From assembly GCA_040217175.1 (NCBI GenBank), contig JAVJNT010000001.1, positions 1,488,001-1,552,000 on the forward strand: DNA of 64,000 bases. Reading direction: 5' to 3'. The notes beneath the pieces were generated by a model. That model was not told the origin of the DNA. It saw only the letters and a program-made list of their open reading frames with translations, and made no database searches. Shown here in pieces: positions 1 to 7,120 of the stretch (its first letter is position 1; every line of letters starts with the position of its first letter). The position numbers and the translations under genes were made by a program. Source of the stretch: Phycisphaerales bacterium (GTDB taxonomy: Bacteria; Planctomycetota; Phycisphaerae; Phycisphaerales; UBA1924).

Positions 1-648
1 GCCAGCGAGGGCCGCGTCTCGCTCGACTCGATGGCCGAGGAATACTGGTTGCTACGGCTGAAGCGCACGCAGGCGGCCTTCCGCACGCGGGGCTGGCCGA
101 GCGTCATCACCCACACGCTCGAAGGCGACCCGCGTGACGAGGTGCTCAGCGAGATCGCCGTCGCGGGCCTGCGCAATAATCCGGAAGACCGCGTCAAGAT
201 CGTCTACCACCCGCAGTTCATCAGCCCGACCAACCCGCTGTGGGGCATGGAGTACGACCAGTTCGTGCGTGGCTGCCACCTGGGCGTGTTCCCCAGCACG
301 TACGAGCCCTGGGGCTACACGCCGATGGAGTGCCTCGCGCTGGGCGTCCCGGCCATCACGACCGACATGTCGGGCTTCGGCGACTTCGTGACCGAGCGGC
401 ACGCCCAGCCGGCGGGTTGGGCGCCCTGGGTGCTCCAGCGTCGGCAGAAGACGACCGAGCAGGCGGTCGAGGCCCTGGCGCGCCGCATGCTGGAGTTCTG
501 CGAGCTCACCCAGCGCGAGCGCATCCGCGTGCGAAACTCGGCCGAGCAGCGGTCGTGGCTGTTCGACTGGATGGAGATGGGCGAGGCGTACGCGCAGGCC
601 CACGATCTTGCGCTGCATCGCGGCCCCAAACCTGCCGAAGTTGGGTAG
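1..648 (+). CDS. Glycogen synthase, GT3 (eukaryotic-type) family, C-terminal part
   Basis: Partial gene: the frame is open from base 1 to the stop at 648, so the start and the N-terminal Rossmann domain lie upstream of the window. The visible part carries the GT3 signature: HPQFISPTNPLWGMEYDQF, then RGCHLGVFPSTYEPWGYTP with the E-P-W-G-Y-T-P-M-E-C catalytic loop, and TTDMSGFGDFV. The family transfers glucose from UDP-glucose to glycogen in the cytoplasm. GT3 is the yeast/animal type and differs from bacterial GlgA (GT5). The next gene, 63 bp on, is a glucan phosphorylase, so synthesis and breakdown of glycogen sit together. Family assignment is firm from the motifs; nucleotide-sugar specificity is inferred. 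Confidence 0.9.
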   Translation, partial: ASEGRVSLDSMAEEYWLLRLKRTQAAFRTRGWPSVITHTLEGDPRDEVLSEIAVAGLRNNPEDRVKIVYHPQFISPTNPLWGMEYDQFVRGCHLGVFPSTYEPWGYTPMECLALGVPAITTDMSGFGDFVTERHAQPAGWAPWVLQRRQKTTEQAVEALARRMLEFCELTQRERIRVRNSAEQRSWLFDWMEMGEAYAQAHDLALHRGPKPAEVG

Positions 649-711
649 ATCGATCTCCCTCGCTGGAGCGTCTTGCTCGTCGGCGTCTTGCTTATCGGAA
701 GGACTCGCCCC

Positions 712-2655
712 ATGCCCGCCAGCCGCAACACCCACCTCGGCATCGATCCCAGCGTGGCCTACTTCACGATGGAGATCGCCATCAACGACACCATCCCGAC
801 GTATTCGGGCGGGCTGGGCGTGCTGGCCGGCGACACCGTGCGCTCGGCGTGCAACCTGAAGGTGCCCCTGGTGGGCGTCTCCCTGCTGCACCGCGGCGGC
901 TACTTCAAGCAAACGCTCGACAAGGACGGCACGCAGCACGACGAGCCCATCTCGTGGCGGCCCGAGAAGCACCTGACGAGGCTGCCCAACGAGATCAGCG
1001 TCAAGCTCGACGGTCGCACGGTACGCGTCGGCGCGTGGAAGACGGTCATCCGCGACAAGTACCACGGCTTCGAGACGCCCGTGATCTTCCTCGACACCGA
1101 CCTGCCCCAGAACCGCAAGGACCACCGCGCGATCACCAATCGCCTCTATGGCGGTGACGACGAGTTGCGTTTGCGCCAGGAGGCCATCCTGGGCATCGGC
1201 GGCGTCCGCATGCTCGAGGCGCTGGGCTGTCGAGACCTGAAGGTCTACCACATGAACGAGGGCCACGCGAGCCTGCTCGTCCCCGAGCTGGTACGCCACG
1301 TCTCGCGGCATACCCACCGCAAGGCGGACGACCCGGGCGTGCTGGCCGAGGTGCAAGAGCGGTGCGTGTTCACCACGCACACGCCCGTGCCGGCCGGCCA
1401 CGACCGCTTCCCGATGGAGATGGTGCACAGCATCCTCGACCCCGAGATCGTCGCGCTGCTGCACCCCGAGCCCGAGGGCGCCATGCACGAGGCGCCGATG
1501 GACGCCAACCCCAGCGCGGCGACCGATGCCACGCAGCGCCCACCCGAGCCAGTCGCCCAGGCCGTGGCGTCGCACGAAGCCCCGGTGCCCTCGTACGCCC
1601 TGCCCGCGGGCGTGCCGATGGTCGAGCGGGCCAGCCGCCGTTACGGCGGTGGCGGCGCGGCCGTTGCCGAGCCCCCGCCGCCGCCCGAGGGCACGCTGAA
1701 CATGACGCTCACGGGCTTCTGGGGCAGCGGCCGCATCAACGCCGTCGCCCGCCGCCACGCCGAGGTCTCGCGTCGCATGTTCGGCCGCGACGACATCCAG
1801 TCGGTCACCAACGGCATCCACGCCCGCACCTGGGTGTGTGGCGACATGGCCAAGCTCTTCGACAAGCACATGCCAGCCTGGCGCGAGGACAACAGCGAGC
1901 TGCGGTTTGCCGTCGACCTCGAACGAAAGGCGTTGCTCAAGGCCCATCTTCGCGCGAAGGTCGCGCTCATCGACCGCGTGAACGAGCTAACCGACGCCGA
2001 CTTCGATCTGGACACCTTCACCATCGGCTTCGGCCGCCGCGCGACCGCGTACAAGCGTCTGACGCTGCTGCTGCGCAACCCCAAGAAGTTCGACGAGATC
2101 GCCGAGAAGCACGACGGCATCCAGGTCGTGCTCGCGGGCAAGGCCCACCCCAAGGACGAGCCGGGCCAGGCCATGATCGTCGACACGCTGCGCAAGGCCA
2201 AGCGGCTCAAGCACGCCCGCGTGGTGTACCTGCCCAACTACAACATGGCGCTCTGCGGGCTGATGACCGCCGGCAGCGACATCTGGCTCAACACGCCCCG
2301 CCCGCCTTTGGAGGCCAGCGGAACGAGCGGCATGAAGGCCGCGATCAACGGCGTCCCGAACTTCAGCACGCTCGACGGCTGGTGGCTCGAGGGCTGCATC
2401 GAAGGGCTCACGGGATGGGCCATCGGCAAGGACGACTTCGGTCCCGACCGGAAGCGCAAGGCCCCCACCACCAACACGCAGGACCGCAACCACGCCCAGG
2501 ACATCTACGAGAAGCTCGACACGGTCATCCTGCCAACGTTCGAGGACCGCACCAAGTGGGCCCACATCATGGCGCACTCGATCGCGATCAACGGATCGCA
2601 CTTTACGACCCAGCGCATGGTGCGTGAGTACGTGGCCGGGCTGTACTTCGTGTAG
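712..2655 (+). CDS. glgP: Alpha-glucan phosphorylase, short GT35 type
   Basis: Phosphorolyses alpha-1,4-glucans to glucose 1-phosphate using pyridoxal phosphate. The N-terminus has the short-type signature AYFTMEIAINDTIPTYSGGL, and the PLP site EASGTSGMKAAING puts the Schiff-base lysine at about residue 542. At 647 residues it belongs to the shorter TIGR02094-like group, not the roughly 800-residue E. coli type. Residues about 250-328 form a Pro/Ala/Glu-rich, low-complexity insert that ends in a run of prolines. I chose ATG 712 because GGAAGG lies 10 nt upstream; an in-frame TTG at 673 is less likely. It probably forms a unit with the glycogen synthase just upstream. Confidence 0.9.
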   Translation: MPASRNTHLGIDPSVAYFTMEIAINDTIPTYSGGLGVLAGDTVRSACNLKVPLVGVSLLHRGGYFKQTLDKDGTQHDEPISWRPEKHLTRLPNEISVKLDGRTVRVGAWKTVIRDKYHGFETPVIFLDTDLPQNRKDHRAITNRLYGGDDELRLRQEAILGIGGVRMLEALGCRDLKVYHMNEGHASLLVPELVRHVSRHTHRKADDPGVLAEVQERCVFTTHTPVPAGHDRFPMEMVHSILDPEIVALLHPEPEGAMHEAPMDANPSAATDATQRPPEPVAQAVASHEAPVPSYALPAGVPMVERASRRYGGGGAAVAEPPPPPEGTLNMTLTGFWGSGRINAVARRHAEVSRRMFGRDDIQSVTNGIHARTWVCGDMAKLFDKHMPAWREDNSELRFAVDLERKALLKAHLRAKVALIDRVNELTDADFDLDTFTIGFGRRATAYKRLTLLLRNPKKFDEIAEKHDGIQVVLAGKAHPKDEPGQAMIVDTLRKAKRLKHARVVYLPNYNMALCGLMTAGSDIWLNTPRPPLEASGTSGMKAAINGVPNFSTLDGWWLEGCIEGLTGWAIGKDDFGPDRKRKAPTTNTQDRNHAQDIYEKLDTVILPTFEDRTKWAHIMAHSIAINGSHFTTQRMVREYVAGLYFV

Positions 2656-2658
2656 CGG

Positions 2659-3135
2659 CTAGCCGCCGGCCAGGTCCGACGCGTCGAGCGTGCCCTCGAA
2701 TTCGAACTCGGCGTCGGGTCGGTACAGGCCCGCGTCGAACATGGCGCTCCAGAAGATGCCCGGCAGCGTGTAGCCGAGCTTGCCGCGCAGGCGGTACCGC
2801 ACCTCGCGGACGGGCAAGTCGTCCCACACGATGGGCACGGGCAGTTCGACGGACTGGCGGTCCTTGCGGCTCAGCGTTGCTTCGGCACTGCGCCGGCCTC
2901 GGAACACGCGCTCGCCCTCGATGCTCAGCGTGTAGTCGACCAGCCGGAGCGGCAATTCGGTCTCGCCCGTGTTGGTGGCGACGACCGTGAACGCGAGCAC
3001 GGCCGCCTCGTCGGTGGTGTTCAGGACGCGCACGCCCTCGACTTCGGCGGTAGGCCGGGTGACGCACCCTGCCAGCAAGAAGCCCAGCAGCAGCGCGAAC
3101 GAACCTGCCGAACGCAACGCCCGTGCGTCGGTCAT
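2659..3135 (-). CDS. LEA type 2 (WHy-like) lipoprotein
   Basis: 158-residue predicted lipoprotein. A hydrophobic signal ends in the lipobox LLAGC. The mature part resembles a single LEA-2/WHy beta-sandwich: it begins with a V-E-G-V-R-V-L-N strand and has the T-N-T-G-E-T-E-L-P-L-R-L-V-D-Y core. Such domains are found in small envelope proteins linked to stress or lipid contacts, but the role here is unknown. The start overlaps the stop of the upstream gene by 4 nt (ATGA at 3132-3135), so it is the third, translationally coupled gene of a minus-strand operon beginning at 4042. Confidence 0.7.
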   Translation of the reverse strand: MTDARALRSAGSFALLLGFLLAGCVTRPTAEVEGVRVLNTTDEAAVLAFTVVATNTGETELPLRLVDYTLSIEGERVFRGRRSAEATLSRKDRQSVELPVPIVWDDLPVREVRYRLRGKLGYTLPGIFWSAMFDAGLYRPDAEFEFEGTLDASDLAGG

Positions 3136-3401
3136 CGCGAGAGCCCCGCGAGCAGAGGCAACACGACGACGAGGCCGACGAAGGCCGCGAGCCCGAGGCC
3201 CAGCATGGCCAGGACGACCTGCGCCGTCATCACGATCACCGGCCGCGGCAGCCGCTTCACGTTGTCGATGCGGACCGACTTCCAAGCGAGGCTCACCAGG
3301 AACGCGATCGGCAGCAGCAACAGGAACCACCACCCGTGGGCGTCCATCGGATCAATGAACGGCCGCCAGGCGAGCACGAACGAGAGCGCAGGCGCCGTCA
3401 C
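3132..3401 (-). CDS. Small two-helix membrane protein, unknown function
   Basis: 89 residues. I place the start at GTG 3401 because it overlaps the previous stop in a GTGA and restores a normal operon; the ATG 51 nt further in (MDAHGWW) is an alternative. Two hydrophobic helices (about residues 22-40 and 59-84) flank a basic stretch, WKSVRIDNVKRLPRP. I recognise no family. It sits between a polytopic membrane protein and an LEA-2 lipoprotein and overlaps both by 4 nt, which suggests all three are made together and may act together at the inner membrane. Confidence 0.7.
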   Translation of the reverse strand: MTAPALSFVLAWRPFIDPMDAHGWWFLLLLPIAFLVSLAWKSVRIDNVKRLPRPVIVMTAQVVLAMLGLGLAAFVGLVVVLPLLAGLSR

Positions 3402-4042
3402 GACGCCGCTCCAGCGCTGTAGAGCTCGGATTCGGGCCGACGCCGATTGAACAACGCGTCGAGCACGGCCACGAGGTTCATCATGCCCGCCAGGGCGACC
3501 ATGAGTAGCGCGATCTCGTTCACCTTCCCCACCGACTTGCCGGCTCCGGATCGGCCCTGATAGACGTTGCCGTCGCCCCACTGCGGCAACTGCTCGAGCT
3601 GCGGATAGGGCAGTGCGCCGCCCTCGCCCTGCACGACGCGGACCTCGCCCGGATAGGCCGAGCGGAAGATCGGCTGCGGGCGGCCCGAGATCGACTCATC
3701 GATCGCCCAGGCCTTGAACTGATTCTGGTTGACCCAGTCGGCCGCGAAGGTCAGCGGCCCAACGAACGCATGGACGTAGAACCAGAGCCGGTCCTCGCGG
3801 CTGTCGATGGTGTCGATGCCGCCAACGAGCAGCCCGCCGAAGAACAGGCCCAGCACGCCCAACGCCACGGCGACCGCACGTCGCGGCTGGCGGAGCACGA
3901 CGTGACCCAGCCCGGGCAACAGCAGGCCCGCAACACCGGCCACCGGATGGAAGCGCTCGGGCCCCGCGGCGAAGGGCGAAGGCGACGCCGCCGGAGCGGG
4001 CGTGTCGGCGGCCAGGGCGGGCGATTCGGGGGCGTCGGACAT
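3398..4042 (-). CDS. Polytopic membrane protein (DUF6677-like), unknown function
   Basis: 214 residues. A Pro/Ala-rich N-terminus is followed by a hairpin, GLLLPGLGHVVLRQPRRA, of the type seen in small Gly/Pro-rich membrane proteins, then a second helix (LGVLGLFFGGLLVGG). A soluble loop (about 100-165) and a final helix (IALLMVALAGMMNLVAVLDA) complete it. The DUF6677 label is from memory and tentative. First gene of a three-gene coupled operon (GTGA at 3398-3401). No Shine-Dalgarno sequence; TACCAT ends 7 nt before the ATG, suggesting a very short or absent leader. Confidence 0.65.
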   Translation of the reverse strand: MSDAPESPALAADTPAPAASPSPFAAGPERFHPVAGVAGLLLPGLGHVVLRQPRRAVAVALGVLGLFFGGLLVGGIDTIDSREDRLWFYVHAFVGPLTFAADWVNQNQFKAWAIDESISGRPQPIFRSAYPGEVRVVQGEGGALPYPQLEQLPQWGDGNVYQGRSGAGKSVGKVNEIALLMVALAGMMNLVAVLDALFNRRRPESELYSAGAAS

Positions 4043-4049
4043 GAGGCCG

Positions 4050-4055
4050 ATGGTA
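4050..4055 (-). promoter_or_regulatory. Candidate -10 element of a leaderless promoter (gene at 4042)
   Basis: TACCAT on the minus strand, 7 nt before the ATG at 4042, preceded by GGGGC. The gene has no Shine-Dalgarno sequence. The same arrangement recurs before many genes in this window. Confidence 0.4.
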
Positions 4056-4284
4056 GCCCCAGGCCTGCCTCCACTCCCCGCGCCGGGCCCGAGCCGGACC
4101 GGGGCCAAGCAACAGTTGACACGGCCCGCAAGGGGTGTAGCCTTGCGGCGCTCCCCGCGCACGCACGGGCCGGCCCACCGGACGGGTCGACCGGGCCGAC
4201 GGCCGAGGAGCCACGCGGTGAACCGGCTCCCATCCTGGACCCACGGTGCGGCGGCTTTCGCCTCACCCTTGCGGACGAACTCAT

Positions 4285-4539
4285 ATGCCCACGCTCATGC
4301 TCGATGCCGAAGAAGTTACCGGGACCACGGCGGTCCTGGTGCCCGAGCCCTCGCCTTGGCATCGCGACAACTCGGACGTTGTCGCGTATGACGATGATGA
4401 GGACGAGGACGACTTTGACGATCTTGACTACGACGACGACGAAGAAGACGAGGACTACGACGCCGACTTCCTCGACGACGACGAAGACGAAGTGGCCGAC
4501 GACGACGAAGATGCCGATGAGGACGACGAAGACCTCTAA
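4285..4539 (+). CDS. Small highly acidic protein, unknown
   Basis: 84 residues. The first ~33 look like an ordinary short domain (MPTLMLDAEEV, then PEPSPWHRDNS). From residue 36 to the end, most residues are Asp or Glu with a few Tyr, Phe, Leu and Ala, encoded by near-repetitive GAC/GAA codons. The expected pI is extremely low. It might bind cations or basic partners such as nucleic-acid-binding proteins, or be an unstructured tail protein; I cannot assign a function. No clear Shine-Dalgarno sequence precedes ATG 4285. The repetitive codons make it possible that the coding call is partly compositional. Confidence 0.55.
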   Translation: MPTLMLDAEEVTGTTAVLVPEPSPWHRDNSDVVAYDDDEDEDDFDDLDYDDDEEDEDYDADFLDDDEDEVADDDEDADEDDEDL

Positions 4540-4626
4540 GGCCAAGGGCCCCACGCCCGCGAGCCCGGTCGCCCCTGGCCGAGACTCGACCGCGTGACGC
4601 GTGCCGGCGGCCGGGAGCCCGCCGTC

Positions 4627-5199
4627 ATGCCACGTACGAACCGCGACCGCGCGAACGAACCCGACAACTTCGACGCCGAGTTCGAGAACGCCGAACTCAA
4701 CGACGACGAGTCCGCCTCGCTCGACGAGGCCATCGGCCCGCTCGCGGACGCCGACTCGATCTCGGGCGACGATGCGCCGCCACCGCCAGAACCGCGCCGG
4801 GCCGAGGTCGTCGATCGGCGTCTAGGCCTGGACCGCCGCAACATGCCCGGCGCAGCCGCGCCGACCGGCCTGGAGCGACGCCGCGGCCGGGGCCGTAGGC
4901 TGAGCGACTTCCACCGCTCGGCCGAAGAGGGCGAGATGACCCAGGAGCAGTTCATGTTCCTGATGGCCATCGACGCGTTCAAGAAGGGCAACGACGTGAC
5001 GTTCCCCGCGTGGAGCGATGTGCTGGAGATCATCCGCCTGCTGGGCTACCGCAAGGTCCAGAAGGCCGCCGTCGACCTGGGACGCGCCGAAGATTGGACC
5101 GAGCCGCCCGAGGCGTCGCACAACGTGCGGACCGACAAGCAGCTCCAGCGTCACGCCGCGGCCCGCGCCGCCTTCAAGAAGGGCGACTCGGCGGCCTGA
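4627..5199 (+). CDS. Conserved hypothetical protein with acidic N-terminus
   Basis: 190 residues in two parts. Residues 1-95 are low complexity: first an acidic stretch, then an Arg-rich stretch (DRRLGLDRRNM, ERRRGRGRR). Residues ~100-175 form a compact helical region with EQFMFLMAIDAFKKGNDVTF, P-A-W-S-D-V-L-E-I-I-R-L-L-G-Y-R-K and NVRTDKQLQRHAAAR. I recall the second part as a conserved planctomycete hypothetical with no known role. ATG 4627 was chosen over an upstream GTG at 4594; GGGAG lies 10 nt before it. It follows the acidic 84-residue protein on the same strand. Confidence 0.7.
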   Translation: MPRTNRDRANEPDNFDAEFENAELNDDESASLDEAIGPLADADSISGDDAPPPPEPRRAEVVDRRLGLDRRNMPGAAAPTGLERRRGRGRRLSDFHRSAEEGEMTQEQFMFLMAIDAFKKGNDVTFPAWSDVLEIIRLLGYRKVQKAAVDLGRAEDWTEPPEASHNVRTDKQLQRHAAARAAFKKGDSAA

Positions 5200-5235
5200 A
5201 CGCGTGCGCACCGCTCGCCGAAACGAACCCGTGCG

Positions 5236-5499
5236 CTACTTGTCCTTGTAGTAATCCAGGTTCAGCTCGACGTACTTGTTCCACTGCTCTGGCAGGTCTT
5301 CCTCGGGAAAGATCGCCTGGACCGGGCACTCGTCGACGCACAGCCCGCAATCGATGCACGTGTCCGGATCGATGAAGAGCTGGGTGGCCTGCTCGTAGTC
5401 GCCCTCGTCCTTGCCCGGATGGATGCAATCGACCGGGCAGACCTCCACGCACGAGGTGTCCTTCGTCCCGATGCAGGGTTCGGCGATCACGTGGGGCAT
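5236..5499 (-). CDS. Ferredoxin, 7Fe/8Fe type (FdxA-like)
   Basis: 87-residue soluble electron carrier. The N-terminal cluster region is C-I-G-T-K-D-T-S-C-x3-C-P-x-D-C and the second is C-I-D-C-G-L-C-x3-C-P. The wider first spacing (C-x7-C-x3-C-P) fits a [3Fe-4S]/[4Fe-4S] ferredoxin of the FdxA group. The C-terminus (WNKYVELNLDYYKDK) is the usual short tail. ATG 5499 has GGAG 7 nt upstream. It is monocistronic between a conserved hypothetical protein and an HU gene, so its redox partner is not visible. Confidence 0.92.
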   Translation of the reverse strand: MPHVIAEPCIGTKDTSCVEVCPVDCIHPGKDEGDYEQATQLFIDPDTCIDCGLCVDECPVQAIFPEEDLPEQWNKYVELNLDYYKDK

Positions 5500-5645
5500 G
5501 CAACGACTCCAACTGGAACGGGCCGGAGGACGCACGCAGCGCTGCTTCGGCCCGGATGTGCGGCTTTGATCGCCATTGTAGAGACGATCGCCACCGCGTC
5601 ACCCGCGGTGGGCATCTCTCCCTACGTCGTTGCCCTTGGAGAGGG

Positions 5646-6101
5646 TCAGTCCCGTCCCACGCCGGCCGGCACGCGCTCTTCGCGCCGGACCTCGACCAGC
5701 GGCGCCTCGGGCCGTCGCTCGATGTGCTCTTCCGACGGTCGCGTCGCCTGATCGTGGGACGACTCGTCATGGGTGATGGCAGGCTTCGCCTCCAACGCGG
5801 CCTTCATCAAGCGGCCCGGCTTGAAGCGGACGGCCAGCTTCGGAGGCACCGGGACGGGCTCGAGCGTTTTTGGATTCTGGGCGGTGCGGGCGGCCCGCTC
5901 CTTCACCTCGAACACCCCGAAGTCGCGGATCTCGATCCGCTGGCCGTTGCCGACGGCCTCGATCATCTGGTCCAGCACGCCCTGCACGACGGCCTGTACG
6001 TCGTGCCGCGACAGCTTCGTGCGACGGGTGATCTCGTCGACAAGGTGCTTTTTGGTGACGTTCTTGTCGGCGCCGGCGTTCGCGCTGCCTTTGGAAGCCA
6101 T
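5646..6101 (-). CDS. HU/IHF-family DNA-binding protein with C-terminal tail
   Basis: Nucleoid-associated protein. Residues ~12-105 are an HU fold: NVTKKHLVDEITRRTKLSRH, an I-E-I-R-D-F-G-V-F-E-V-K-E-R strand and arm, and a RFKPGRLMK end. The usual arm signature R-N-P is A-Q-N-P-K-T here. Residues ~106-151 are an extra acidic/basic tail (HDESSHDQATRPSEEH) missing from the ~90-residue HU of E. coli. ATG 6101 has AGGAG 5 nt before it. A good -35/-10 pair is visible upstream (6217-6245). Confidence 0.9.
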   Translation of the reverse strand: MASKGSANAGADKNVTKKHLVDEITRRTKLSRHDVQAVVQGVLDQMIEAVGNGQRIEIRDFGVFEVKERAARTAQNPKTLEPVPVPPKLAVRFKPGRLMKAALEAKPAITHDESSHDQATRPSEEHIERRPEAPLVEVRREERVPAGVGRD

Positions 6102-6216
6102 GGCGACTCCTGGAAGGGTCGAGCCCGATGAGGCTGGGAGCGGCCGGCACCCACGATTTGCCGGACCTTCGCGAATCGGTCGGGCGCCGCTGCGAAGTGA
6201 GCGAGCCCGAACGGGC

Positions 6217-6245
6217 AGTATCCCGGATTTTCCAACCGAAATCAA
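6217..6245 (-). promoter_or_regulatory. Sigma-70-like promoter of the HU gene
   Basis: On the minus strand, TTGATT (6245-6240), a 17-nt spacer and GATACT (6222-6217), placed just after the stop of the upstream gene (6248). This predicts a leader of roughly 105 nt to the ATG at 6101. Confidence 0.55.
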
Positions 6246-6247
6246 CC

Positions 6248-7120
6248 TCAGTCTGCATCGAATCGACGCGGTGACCGCGAACGGTAGCCTCCGGGCCCAC
6301 CAGCGGCGGCCGATCCACCACGCCTGGGATGCACGCCACGACGGGTTCCCTCGCCGCTTTCGCGCGCTGCAGGTCCGATGACACCCGGCAACGAGGTCTC
6401 GTACGTTCCTTCGATCGCCGGCTTTATGAGCGCCATCGCGGCATCAACGTCGTCGACAACATGAAAGAGCGACAGGTCGGCTTCAGAGATTGTTCGGAAC
6501 TTGTTACACATGCTCTCCCGGATCCACGCCACCGGCTCGGCCCAGAAGTCCGACCCGAACAAGACCAGCGGGAACGGCTCGATCTTCAGCGTCTGCATGA
6601 GCGTCATGGCCTCGAAGAACTCGTCGAGCGTGCCGAACCCGCCCGGGAAGATCACGAACGCCCGGGCGTACTTCACCAGCATGACCTTCCGCACGAAGAA
6701 GTACTCGAAGGACAACTCGTCGGTCTGGTAGGCGTTGGGAGCCTGCTCCATGGGCAGGGCGATGTTCATGCCCACGGACCGGCCGCCCGCCTCGAAGGCA
6801 CCTCGGTTGGCGGCCTCCATGATGCCCGGCCCGCCGCCGGTCACGACAGCCAGGCCCGATTCTGCCAGCACGCGGCCCATCCGCCGTGCCGCCAGGTACA
6901 TCGGGTCGTCGGGCTTCGTGCGGGCCGAGCCGAAGACGGTGACCGCCGGCGGCAATCGCTCGAGCGCATCGAAGCCCTCGACGAACTCGCTCATGATGCG
7001 GAGCACCCGCCACGAGTCGTGCCCACGGTCGGGCTGCGAGTCGGGAAAGGGCCCGAACTTCGTGCGGCCGCTTCCGCCGCTCGTTCCTTCGTTCATGCGT
7101 TCATCCATATGCTGGGCCAT
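6248..7120 (-). CDS. LOG-family (TIGR00730-like) Rossmann protein
   Basis: 290 residues. A Rossmann-type core with V-F-G-S-A-R, GLAVVTGGGPGIMEAANRGA and F-P-G-G-F-G-T-L-D-E-F-F-E, i.e. the P-G-G-x-G-T-x-x-E nucleotide-binding motif of the LOG family. Related enzymes are cytokinin-riboside-monophosphate or nucleotide 5'-phosphate ribohydrolases, and were formerly misannotated as lysine decarboxylases. About 45 extra residues at the C-terminus are Arg/Gly-rich and may be disordered. Start uncertain: ATG 7120, 7108 and 7096 are all in frame. ATG 7120 would overlap the divergent folC start, so 7096 or 7108 may be real. Confidence 0.85.
   Translation of the reverse strand: MAQHMDERMNEGTSGGSGRTKFGPFPDSQPDRGHDSWRVLRIMSEFVEGFDALERLPPAVTVFGSARTKPDDPMYLAARRMGRVLAESGLAVVTGGGPGIMEAANRGAFEAGGRSVGMNIALPMEQAPNAYQTDELSFEYFFVRKVMLVKYARAFVIFPGGFGTLDEFFEAMTLMQTLKIEPFPLVLFGSDFWAEPVAWIRESMCNKFRTISEADLSLFHVVDDVDAAMALIKPAIEGTYETSLPGVIGPAARESGEGTRRGVHPRRGGSAAAGGPGGYRSRSPRRFDAD
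7108..7113 (+). promoter_or_regulatory. Candidate -10 element of a leaderless promoter (folC)
   Basis: TATGCT, 5 nt before the folC ATG at 7119; there is no Shine-Dalgarno sequence between them. Confidence 0.35.

Noticed and set aside
52-1947. 631-codon open frame on the minus strand opposite the glycogen genes
   Set aside because: A GC-rich shadow frame: composition dominated by Val, Arg, Gly, Asp and Ala without motifs, fully antisense to two well-recognised enzymes.
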